Below are positions 22,201 through 33,971 of a stretch of 64,000 nucleotides of DNA, in pieces (the first letter of the stretch is position 1; the number at the start of each line of letters is the position of its first letter). The DNA is from Pleodorina starrii (Eukaryota > Chlorophyta > Chlorophyceae > Chlamydomonadales > Volvocaceae): NCBI GenBank assembly GCA_030267565.1, contig BRXU01000003.1, positions 5,865,001 to 5,929,000 on the forward strand, in the 5' to 3' direction. The notes below the pieces were generated by a model. It searched no databases, was not told the origin of the DNA, and worked only from the letters and a program-made list of their open reading frames with translations. The translations under genes and the position numbers were made by a program.

Positions 22201-25200
22201 GCAGATCAAGGTGTGGCAGTCCAGTCTGTCGGACCGCTTCCGCTGGTCCTCAGTGCTGGGATTCACGCTGGGACTGCTGCTGGGGCTGTCCACGCTGGTG
22301 CAGGTATGTGTATGTGTATGTGTGGGGGGGGGTAAGGGGGGGAGGGGGGAGAGGGGCCAGCTGGGTGATCGTCAGGACATGTGGTGTAGGGCGCCTGGCC
22401 AGGTACGGTGTTGGGGTGGTGGGGCTGGGGGGTGTGTGTCCGGCGGCGGGCGGGCCGGCGGGAAGGGGTGGGGGAGAATATAGGGGAATCATCATCAGGG
22501 GAGGGGGAGGAGGATGAGGAGGGCGGGTCATCCTCGGAATCCCGCTCCGCGCAACCAATGCACCCACCCATTGCCCCAACTCCCGGCGCCTTCCCCCCTC
22601 CCGGTGGAAGGCGCCGGGAGGGGGGAAGGCATCCCCCCCTCCCCGCCCTCCCCGCCCTCCCTCCCCGCCGTCTCCGTCCCCCTCGCTGCGTTACCTTCTT
22701 ACCCCCCGCTTCCCCCCCCACCCTCCCTCTCCGCCCTCCCTGCCCGCCAGACCGCCGTCTCCTTCCGCCACGCCATTCGCCAGGCTCGCCGCATGCGCGT
22801 GGCTCGCCGCGCCTTCCGCTCCCTGTTTTCCGCCCGCAGCCAGGGGGCCAGCAGCGGGGGCGGCGCTGCCGATACGGGCAAGGGCGGCGGGGACAGGGAC
22901 AGGGGCAAGGGGGCCGGTGGTGACACAGCTGCTGCTGCTGCTGCTGAGCTGGCCGGCCCCGACGTGTTGGCGCTGGGCGGTGCCGGCGAGGAGTCGTTGC
23001 TGGTCCATCGGGCCCGCGAAGCTCAGATCTCTCTGGTGGTGTTCTTCTTTGGCGTGCTCATGTCTACGGCAGTCATCCAGCTGTACATGGTGGGCGGGGG
23101 CTGTATATGGGGGCGTGTAGGGTGGGGGTGGGGGAGGCGGGTTGAGGGGGGATGGGTGGGCGGTGGCGATGACTGCTGTGAGGGAGGCGGGTGAGGAGGG
23201 CGGGTGGGTGAGGGGGCGGGTGGATGGGTAAGGGGTGAGGGGAGGGGCGCGCTTGCGTCCATGTGTGCGCATGTGTGTGTGCGTCTGCCTTTCTGTGCGG
23301 CCAGGGCCACCGGCGAGTGCCCACCACAGAAGAGCACCACCACCCTACCCACCCCACCCACCCTACCCACCCTACCCACCCTACCCACCCTACCCACCCT
23401 ACCCACCCTACCCACCCTACCCACCCTACCCACCCTACCCACCCTACCCACCCTACCCACCCACCCCAGCCGGCAACAGCCGCCCTCCCCCTCTCCCCTC
23501 CGCCCCCATCCCCCTCCGCCCCCTCTCCCTTCTCCCGCTTCCCCACTCCTGCGGCGGCAGGTGGGTGTGTTGCTGAGTGTGGCCCTGGCGGTGCTGACCC
23601 ACCCCTGGACCTGGCACTTCCTGATGCCCAAGATCTGGCTATACCTGGTGGCCATTGTGGCGGTCATTGTGCTCAACAAGGTGGGGGGTGGGGGCGTGTG
23701 TGTGTGCATGCATGTGTGTATGTGTGCGTGTGTACCGGTATGTGTGCGTGGGAGGGGGAGGGGATCGGAGGAACTGGGCGAATGCCGCGGGCCACGCTCT
23801 CCCCACCCCACTCCTTCACCCACCCCACCTCACCCCAACCCACACCACCCCTGGCAATCGTTCGTCGGTTCCGCTTCCAGTCGCCCTGCTCCCCCTCCCT
23901 CCCCACCTCTCTGCCCCCTCTCCCCACCTCCTTGCCCCCTCGCCCAACGTCCCATTTCACTCTCCCCTCCCACCCCCACCACCATCTCCCACCATCTCCC
24001 GCCATCTCCCTCCCTCCCTCCCTGCTGCAGTTTGTGCTCATCGGCTACGTGGGCAACGCCTTCCTCTCCAACGGCGACCACATCTACCGCCCCGCCGCCT
24101 GGCTGGCCTTCACCTTCATCATGTCTATCACCGTAAGCAGCGGACGGCATTTGGCCCCCGCGCAGTCCCTAAAAAACGACCCTTAAAACCCTTATAACCA
24201 ACCCTTAAAAACCCTTCAACCCAAGCGTTCCTGCTCAGCGATGCGGAAGCAGCGTGGAGCTGCTCCACGTAACCCCCCCACCCCCCCATTTGAGTACCCC
24301 CGTTGAGTAGTATCTACTATGCGTACAAAGCCCCTGGCTGGTCGAATGGAGACTGTCACCGCCTGGCAGCATGGCACCCTGGGCTCTTGTCTTCTTTGCG
24401 TCTCCCTTCTCTGTGCGCTTGAACAACGTTGAGGTGCCGCTACCGTAAACGCCAAACGAAACTCCATTGTTGTTACAGCGGGCTCTAAGAGTCCACAGAC
24501 CCTCCGGAAGGTATCCGAATGCACCTACCCGAGGCCTGCTTGTTTGCTGGTTGATTGGTTGATTTGATTGGTTGATTGGTTGGTCGTTTGGTTGGTTGGT
24601 TTGTCTGTTGGTTGGCTGCAGAACCTGGTCATCGGTCTGCTTCTGGCCGTGTACCGCATTGTGCTGCTGCTGCTCACGACGGTGCTGGCGCTGGGCAAGC
24701 TGGAGGTGAGGGGGGAGGGGCGAGGGGGCGTGGGAGGAAACCGGTGGTGGGGGGGGGGCCGGGTTTAAGGTGATCAAAAAGATACCGCAGCGGAGGGGAC
24801 GGAGAGTGCGTCAGCGAGCGGACCCAGCAACCCGGCATGACTCGCCCAACGTACCTGCTACATGGTGCCACGACGGGACACGCAGCGACCGCGTCGCCGC
24901 CAGGCCAGAGACCAACCCAGACGGACGTGTAAGCGCGGCAGCGCGGCAGCGCAGGGGGGGGAAAGGTGGGGAGATGGTGGGCAGGGGCGGGGGCCGGGAG
25001 GTTGGGCAGCGGCACGGAGCCGCGGGCGGCTCACCGGCCATGCGACGGCAGAGGAGGCGCCTGTGGTACCCTCTGGCTGACCTCTGCGTTGCCGCGTTCA
25101 ACGGAGCAGTGGCACATCCGTCTCTAAATGGGCGGTTGGAACCAACACAGCACAGCACAGGCCGCTTCCCCCGACGCCGACGCCGACACCGACATCCAGC

Positions 25201-26875
25201 ATCCAGCACCCACACCGCTGCGAAGCCTAAACAAGCAAGTGCACCTGCGTGCCGCCACCGCCACCCCCACCACTGCCGATGAGGACACTGACGAGGACGT
25301 TGACGAGGACGTTGACGACCCGCCGAGCCAATCCAACCCGCCTACCCCCCCACCCCCCCACCCGCCCACTACCCCACCCGCCTTCGCACCCGCCTTCCCA
25401 CCCGCCCGGCCGTCAGGTGACCATCTTTACCTTCTTCGAGTGGCTTGACCTGCCTCACTCGAGCTTCCTGGCGGGGCTGCACATGCACGTGAGTGGGAGG
25501 GAGGGGGGCAGGAGGGGAAGGAGGAGGAGGGGGGGAAGGAGGAGGAGGAGGAGATGGGAGGGGAAGGGGACGGAGGAGGAGGAGGCGAGGGCAGGGTGGA
25601 TGGGGAGGAAGAGCAGGGAGGTGAGGGACGGGGCCGTGGCCGTGGCCGGGTGCTTGCTGCTTTGTCGACTTCAGTATACCCATCACCCCCACACCTTTTT
25701 TTTGTGTATTTGGAGGTAAAAGCGAGAGCGAGACCAGGGGCCGTAAGGAAGAACCACAACCCCCCCCACCCCACCCCCACCCCAAACCCCCGCAGGAGGC
25801 CATGTCCAACTTCCACGACCCCATTTACCTGCCGGGTCCTCGGGGCCGAGCACACAGACGCTGGCGCAAGTTACGGGAGACGGTGCGTGCGTGCGTGAGT
25901 GCGTGCCTCCTCCCGACCTTTGTTTCTCTGCATCTCTATTTTCACGGCCCGGCTGCTGCTGCTGCTGCTGCTACTAATGCCACTGCTGCTGCTGCTCCTA
26001 CTTCGACCCCTGCTGCTCCTGCCCCTGCTGCCCATGCGCCTGCTGCCCGGCCCTTGCTGCCCCTACCCCTCCTGCTGCTGCCCTTAACCCTCCTGCCCCT
26101 ACCCCTCCTGCTGCTGCCCCTCCTCCTGCTGTCCCTGCCTCAGGTCCGGCGCCTGAGTCCCGAGGAGCTGCGGCTGCTGGCCACCCTGGGTCGCCCCAAA
26201 GAGGTGCAGGACATGTTGGACCACGTGGTGGTGGACATGCAGGCAGCCAGGGAGCTGGCAGCAAACAGGTCACTACACGGAGGTGGAGGAGGAGGGGCAG
26301 GAGGGGGAGGAGGAGGCAAGGCCGGCGACAGCCGCGGCGGGCGCTCCGCGCCCGGCGTCAGCCGCTTCGCGGCCGGCGCCGCCTCTGGCAGCGCCGACCG
26401 GTCCGTTTCGACGTCAGGGCAGCACGGAGGCGGCGGCGGTGGCGGAGGAGGAGGAGGGGGAGGGGTGCGCAGGTCGCCGTCGAGCGCGATGGCGGAGTCG
26501 AGGGCGAGGAGCAGCCGCAGCGGCGGCCGCGAGCGTGGAGGCGGGGACGGGGACGGGGGCGAGGTTTCTGGCCCGCAGGCGCGGCAGCACGGCGCCGTGG
26601 CGGGCGGGGGCGGTAGGGGGGCGCGCAGGAGCAGTGGGGGCGAGCAGACGGCCTCCTCCGACGCCGCTCCTCCGGCGGGGCGCAGAGGCCGCGTCGCCGG
26701 CGGTGGGGGTGGAGGTGGTGGCAGAGGTAGGGCGGCGGCGGAGCTGCGCGGCAGTTACGGCTGGGAGGAGGGGGGCCCCGGCGAGGAGGGGCAGGAGGAG
26801 GAGTCGGGGTGGGAGCGGGAGGAGGGCACAGGGGACGTCACGCCGCGGCGGCGCCGTGCATCGCGGCTGCGATGA
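10253..26875 (+). CDS. Large polytopic membrane protein with signal peptide and ectodomain; family uncertain (weak STRA6-like resemblance)
   Basis: Twenty-three exons, about 2081 residues, all phases consistent: 10253-10555, 11137-11274, 11860-12101, 12648-12862, 13256-13815, 14289-14401, 14538-14727, 15294-15443, 15771-15847, 16140-16314, 16584-18346, 18751-18891, 19377-19590, 20008-20140, 20746-20942, 22205-22303, 22751-23089, 23561-23680, 24031-24132, 24622-24705, 25417-25488, 25796-25882, 26144-26875. Residues 1-31 are a classic signal peptide ending in an Ala-rich stretch. Residues 32-486 form a Cys- and N-glycosite-containing ectodomain with poly-Ser/Gly inserts. Hydrophobic helices lie at about 487-515, 588-607, 638-656, 669-694, 700-720, 1309-1333, 1550-1570, 1659-1695, 1703-1722, 1724-1757 and 1758-1785. 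Exon 11 encodes a ~590-residue disordered loop and the last exon a Gly/Arg tail. The exon 20-22 spacing (LE, then FEWLD, then [10 protein letters not shown]) recalls STRA6-type receptors, but I could not confirm the family. Function unknown. Confidence 0.8.
10613..10710 (+). repeat. CCCCA pentamer array in intron 1
   Basis: About 20 copies of CCCCA lie in intron 1 of the polytopic membrane gene. The G-rich strand is the template here, opposite in polarity to the GAGGG arrays. Confidence 0.95.
10948..11007 (+). repeat. Dispersed intronic repeat, module I
   Basis: Contains GCTAACGCCGTCTCCGTC, then CTCCGCTGCGGTAT, then a T-rich tract ending in ACCC. It sits in intron 1 of the polytopic membrane gene. 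The same order recurs at 14425, 52709 and, reversed, 55926. Confidence 0.8.
14047..14088 (+). repeat. Dispersed intronic repeat, module II
   Basis: Reads ACCGTTTACGGGCTCCAGCC followed by ACGTGGATAACCCC, in intron 5 of the polytopic membrane gene. A partial second copy (TATACGTGGATAACTCCC) starts at 14001. Confidence 0.75.
14425..14478 (+). repeat. Dispersed intronic repeat, module I
   Basis: GTTCGCGAACGCCGTCTCCG, then CTCCGCTGCGGTATCTTC, then TTTTATCCCC. It occupies intron 6, directly after the exon 6 donor region. Confidence 0.8.
14741..14894 (+). repeat. GAGGG pentamer array in intron 7
   Basis: About 30 perfect copies of the same pentamer as the 1.2-kb array at 1914, on the same sense strand, again starting within about 15 bases of a 5' splice site (14727/14728). 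Confidence 0.97.
14986..15078. repeat. Inverted repeat with 44-bp arms and 5-nt loop
   Basis: Left arm 14986-15029 and right arm 15035-15078 are reverse complements with one mismatch; the loop is CTCAT. It lies in intron 7 of the polytopic membrane gene and would form a long snapback stem in the pre-mRNA. Confidence 0.97.
15227..15271 (+). repeat. Dispersed intronic repeat, module III
   Basis: GTGACTCATTCTT followed by AAAGGAGCATATCACTCC. It is nearly repeated at 15660 and, reversed, at 29850. A degenerate module I word (CTCCGCTGCGCTATC) precedes it at 15185. Confidence 0.75.
15617..15704 (+). repeat. Dispersed intronic repeat, modules II and III side by side
   Basis: Module II (GGGCTCCGGCCTATACTTGG, 15617-15652) is followed within ten bases by module III (GTGACTCATTGTTATATAAA, 15661 onward), showing that the modules can form one composite unit. 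It lies in intron 8 of the polytopic membrane gene. Confidence 0.75.
19131..19365 (+). repeat. ACACAACCC nonamer minisatellite in intron 12
   Basis: About 26 near-identical 9-bp units end only 11 bases before the exon 13 acceptor of the polytopic membrane gene. Because 9 is a multiple of 3 and the unit has no stop, it creates spurious open frames. Confidence 0.95.
19897..19978 (+). repeat. Dispersed intronic repeat, modules II and I side by side
   Basis: Module II (CCGGCCTATACGTGGATAAC) is followed by module I (CGTCTCCGCTGCGGTGTC, then TTCTTTTTGACCCC). It fills the end of intron 13 just before the acceptor at 20007. Confidence 0.8.
20571..20612 (+). repeat. Dispersed intronic repeat, module II
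   Basis: CCGTTTGCGGGCTCCGGCCT followed by TATACGTGGACAGCC, with a 7-nt insertion between the halves. It lies in intron 14 of the polytopic membrane gene. Confidence 0.65.
21096..22085 (+). repeat. Degenerate CTAC-type tetranucleotide satellite, about 1 kb
   Basis: An imperfect CTAC/CTAA repeat fills most of intron 15 (20943-22204). It is pyrimidine- and AT-richer than the rest of the window and much more diverged than the GAGGG arrays, so it looks older. Confidence 0.9.
22580..22620. repeat. Short inverted repeat, 15-bp perfect arms
   Basis: Arms 22580-22594 and 22606-22620 are perfect complements (CTCCCGGCGCCTTCC). The downstream GGGGGAAGG can pair alternatively with the loop, giving two competing stems. 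It lies in intron 16 of the polytopic membrane gene. Confidence 0.9.
23339..23464 (+). repeat. CCTACCCAC nonamer minisatellite in intron 17
   Basis: About 14 tandem 9-bp units precede the pyrimidine tract of the exon 18 acceptor. Confidence 0.93.
24165..24222 (+). repeat. Degenerate telomere-like repeat
   Basis: Repeated CCCTAAAA/CCCTTAAAA/CCCTTATAA words occur in intron 19 of the polytopic membrane gene. They are looser than the tract at 3586. Confidence 0.6.
24771..24821 (-). repeat. Dispersed intronic repeat, module I (reverse copy)
   Basis: The reverse complement contains CTCCGCTGCGGTATCTTT preceded by CTCTCCGTCCC. It lies in intron 20 of the polytopic membrane gene, against the direction of transcription. 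Confidence 0.7.
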
Positions 26876-29125
26876 TGATCACCAATCGGCGGCTGAGAAC
26901 GCAACGGTGCGGGCGGGGGGTTACTTTCGTGGGGTAGGGAGGTAGGGGTAGAGGTGTAGGGTAGCTGGGCAGGGGAGCAACCAGGCGGAAGCCGGTGCTT
27001 TGGCTTGCAAGCGGCCGCGGGGCATGGCCCGTACTGGGCCGCATCTTGATACGCGAAAGTGTAGGGACTTCGAAGAGCACTGCGGCAAGGGCAGTATTTG
27101 CCCCAGTGAGCTTGGCGGGCTTTCTTGTGCGCTGCAGGTTGAAATTAGGGTACAAAGATGGATGTTTTGGTTGTTTGGGTTTGAAGTCGTGCGCTGGTCG
27201 GGCCGGTGCACTGGGCGGTGGAAGGGGCGGTGGGGAGGGGTCAGGGCCTGCCAGGGCAGGTGCCCAGGGCCGCGCCCTGGGGGCGGCTGCGACTGAGGAG
27301 GGGGCTGTGTGCGGGAGAGCGTGCAAGCGTGCTGCGGTGCGCGCATAGTAAGCAGTAGCCAGGGGGAGCGTGGTGGCGTCGCCCGCCGGCGTCCTACCGG
27401 CCGCCGGTCTAGTTCGGTATGCAGCATGCGCTTTGCTGGCGGTGCTGGGCGGGAGGCGAGGATCGCGGTGGGCAGCAGGGGGTAGGGGTAGGGGAGGTGC
27501 TTGAGCTAGCTTGGTTCCTGCTGCGGGCTGCTGGCCGACGCATTGCCACATCGGTTCAGCGGTTCGGTTTTGCGCTCTGAAGGCTGGCCGTGATCACTTG
27601 CGCGGCGTGCGTTTCAGCGATTACGAGGATAGGCGCGTAGGAACAGGCGCGTACGATCTAATTGTGGATGCACGCATGCGTGCACGGATGCGCACGTGCA
27701 TCACGTTGATTCATGGGGCATGCATCCATGCGATGTTGTGAGCCCACTCGGCATCTGCGCCCCCAAGCACACCTGCACCGGGCCACCTAGAGCTGAAGCG
27801 AGGCTGGTTTAGAGGCAGTGCAGTACCGGTGGTATGATGTGGTGGTCGAGTCTCCAGTGTCTGGTGCGTCAAGTGGCTCGTTCGTAGAAGGCAGGCAGGG
27901 GGTTCGTCCGGAAGGGGTAGCGGTTGGGGGCCTCCCAATCCGGGGTGTGGCCTCGGCACGCGCAACCAAACGCTAGCGGTGGAGTGGAGACAGGACAGCC
28001 GCCCGGCGTGCTGGAGAGGGGATGTCGCAGGTTCGTAGGGTTTATACCGGTAGTGTTGTTTTCGCCCGACGGAGCCTTGGTTTCTGCTTGCACTCCTTTT
28101 ACTTGCAGGCAGAGTGATCCCCCGTATCTGTAGTGATATTCGTGCGGCGCGCGGCAGTGGCAGTAGCGGCTTGGTGGTGACGCATGAGCAAGCTTTGATA
28201 GTGGCGGTGTGAGTGGAATTGGACGTGGTGGCGGCGCGCGGTGCGGTGCTGCAGCAGCGTGCAGGGCAGGGCAGTGCAGCGGAGCCCCGTGGCTGCCACC
28301 ACCACCACCGACTCCTGATCAGGATCTCCCACGTGTGTTGGGAGAGCAATGCGCCGCCCTCGCTCCTGCCTTCGGACAAGGTGGTCAGCATTCCCGGTGC
28401 TGGTCCGTGACGTTCTCCGCATGAGAGCCACACATCCGCGCGCGGCCTCGGGGCCACAGTCACCCGACCGGATGGGTGGGCGAGTCGAGGGCACGGCCGC
28501 GTTTCGCTCCAGGGCGCCCGCGAAGCCCTGGTGCGAGGCTTGGGGTTTGGAGTACCCAGGCGCCAGCGCTGGGTCTGGGGTGCAGCGACGCAGGGTTTGG
28601 CCCGCACATGCCGATGGCCCCCAGAGCCCCAGCCCGAGCGGGTCGGCCGCAAGGCAGGAGCCTTGCAGCTAGTTTCGGCGCTTGGATGGCGTCGCGAACA
28701 TCCCCGCCTCGACAATCGATCGGCTTGGCGCGGCGTGTTAGCATGCCCCCCCCCCACACACAGCCGCCGCGCCTCTGCGAGTCTGTCAGACGCCTGCGAG
28801 CCTTTTCTATAACGCTCGAAATCGCGAGGCACAACGGCCGCCCACCCGCCGAGCCGAGCCGAGCCCAGCAAAATAAATACGGTAGAAATGATTCCGATGA
28901 ACCCGTCGTTGCCAGCACAACCTAGGGGTCCAAGTCGGGGTCCGGATGGCGAAACCACCCACCCAACCAGCGGGGAGGGAGGCCCATGGGGTCGGGCCGC
29001 GAGGCCCTAACCGCTACGCGCTAAGACCCCCATACGGGGACCCTCATCGCAAAAGCATGCGTCCTGCCCGGGGGAGGGGGAGTTCTCCACGGGGGGTGGG
29101 GGCAAGGCTACGGCTGCTGCCGTGC
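26876..29125. other. Intergenic region between convergent genes, no gene supported
   Basis: It holds the 3' ends of the polytopic membrane gene (+) and the tRNA methyltransferase gene (-). No TGTAA close to either stop was seen. A 415-codon open frame on the minus strand (27711-28958) has irregular composition, no domain and no supporting context, so I treat it as chance. Confidence 0.6.
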
Positions 29126-31747
<2,622 letters not shown>

Positions 31748-33324
31748 CGCAAGGGATTTACCGGCGGCGGTCCAAGTTATGTTTCACCGAATGCGCAAGT
31801 ATGCAGGCAGTGTAATTTTTGCGAGTCCCCGGTCCTGTTTTTCCAAGATACTAAGCGCAACCAGCGTCTCAGCTTTGTACGCTGCGCGACTAATTGACCA
31901 AAATCGCCACCTCAAACGTCAGGCTAACTGCCGAAGTAAAAACTGCAGGTTGTGAAGAGCTGCATGTATTAGGTTCAAAAGTTACTGCTGAGGTGGGTCA
32001 TTCGCCGGAAACAATTAAAACCGGTTGGCGGTTGACAGTTTGGCTGTATAGGACGAGCAGCCGTGAGCGGGGCCGTCCGCCTTCGTCAGGCTGTTAGCAA
32101 TACATTTGGGCACGCACTCAGACTAGGCCAGCCTCGTTGCCCTCATGAATTTTAATTAGACACATTGTGGCAACACAGCCGATAGGATGGGCTCTGTGTG
32201 GCAACATGCACACTCCAGCCCAAGCCACGGTGAGCGATCTGCTGTCACCTGCGTGGACTGCGGAGTTTAGAAATGCCACTCTGGCATCATCCAACAGAGT
32301 GGGGAGCACGCTCGGTGCTGTCATTGCGCCTGTTGCCCCCAACTCCCGTCGGTGTCCGGACAGGCCTGGACAGGCCAGGCTGAATGCAGTCTCAGGGCCC
32401 CAGGAACGACCCTGACTCAAGCTTGCAATGCACGGCGCTGAAGAGCTGGGTGCGAGCGAAGCTGAAGCATCCAAGCGGGCTCGACTCCAACACGACCTGG
32501 ATACCAAGTAGGAATACGCGCCCGGGCGATCAGCGCTACGCAGGCTGCCTGGAGCGATCTATTACCGCTGGCAATTCTGCGTCGAAGCCGCAATACAAGA
32601 TGACGGTTAGAGGCTTGGACAGCGGAAGAACGGGCTTTGAAGCGGGCATGCGATTTCAACCGGCGGAGGTGACCGAAACAACGGTCGTTCCCGATTGGGA
32701 ATGCTCGGAACAGAGCACCTGGCCCAGATTTAGCTACAATACCATTCACTTTGAGACCCTGCACCTTGAGAGTTGTGTGTTTGCGTATTAATAGGATTCT
32801 GTCTTTCTGCCTGGTGCGGCCCCCGCTGCGAGCTCCCGTGCCCTCGCTCCAATCTGAGCCCATCAGACGCAAAAACATTGAGTTGTCCTATGTAGTCCAA
32901 GGTTGGTGCCAATGATGTCTGGTCCGCCAGCTTCACAGTATCTCTCAGGCTGGCTCGACTGACAGCTGCCCACTGTTTCATTTGTCAGTGTCGTCTCCTT
33001 GTCCTCGCTAGGCCGAGCCTGGAAACGTAGCATGCCTTCAGCACGTACCACATATTAGTGCATCACAGGCAATCTCTCGTCAATGGCCCTTGCAATAAAT
33101 TGGCAGCCTCTCGTACGGAAGATGCAAGTAAACTGGCCGACAGGGCAAGGACTGCCACGAAGAAAGTCAATTTGCGCAACGGGATAGGTAATTAAATTCT
33201 CTCATTCGCGCCATTAATTCCGTTGGATCGCGGTGTGCAAGTCGTCGAACCGTGCCACCTTTGTTTATCGCCCGATCTATAGGCGCGGAGTAATAGAAGC
33301 ACACTTTCTGCCATATATTTAGCA
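31748..33324. other. Divergent intergenic region, 1.6 kb
   Basis: This is the shared upstream region of the tRNA methyltransferase (-) and isomerase-like (+) genes. It is lower in GC than the flanking genes and free of the GC trinucleotide repeats. No gene, RNA or repeat is supported. TATA-like text (CATATATTTAGCA) lies immediately before the isomerase ATG, but is too close to the ATG to act as a TATA box unless the leader is absent. Confidence 0.6.
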
Positions 33325-33908
33325 ATGCTCACGACGCGGCTACCGCAACACCGCCTCCAAGCTGCTGCAAGAAACCAATGGTGGGGGCGGATGGACTGCC
33401 ACGCCTGCAAGCAGCCTTCCTTGGCATGCGGCGTCGATGGGCTGAGCCGTGCACAATGTGGAACAAGCACACTTTGAACACACTTGCTTCCGCTCAGTCC
33501 TGACGTGACGTCTGATCGGGACTACCGGACTTCGGGCTGTGCCCCGGTCGCCCCAGTCGCTCCGCTGCCTTGCGCCGCGCTGACGACCTGGCGTGTGGCC
33601 CACACCCCGCCTCGCCTCGCCTCGCCTCGCGGCCGCCAATTCAAAATCGTTGCACTTTCGCCCGCAGGCGGCAGCGGCGCGTCACGGCCGTGGTGCGGTG
33701 CAGCCAGGAGACCGCGGTCGCTGAGTCGAAGAGGTAAGACGCGGCTCTCTGCCGCACGGGGGCCAGTCTCGCTCCGATGTCGTACTATTCGCAAGTCGCA
33801 AAGGCCACCTGCAACACGCAACCTGCTCCTGGACGATGGTGCCGACCGACTCACCTCCGCCCCGCCCCCCATCTCTCCCGGTTCCGCATGCCCCCTCCCC
33901 CTCCCCCC

Positions 33909-33971
<63 letters not shown>

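Noticed and set aside
27711..28958. 415-codon minus-strand open frame in the convergent intergenic region
   Set aside because: Longest unexplained frame outside genes, but its composition is irregular, it has no recognisable motif and no exon-like boundaries. High GC makes long chance frames common.
31748..33324. Small genes in the lower-GC divergent region
   Set aside because: Several frames of 60-150 codons exist on both strands, but none shows a domain, codon bias like the neighbours, or splice continuity.
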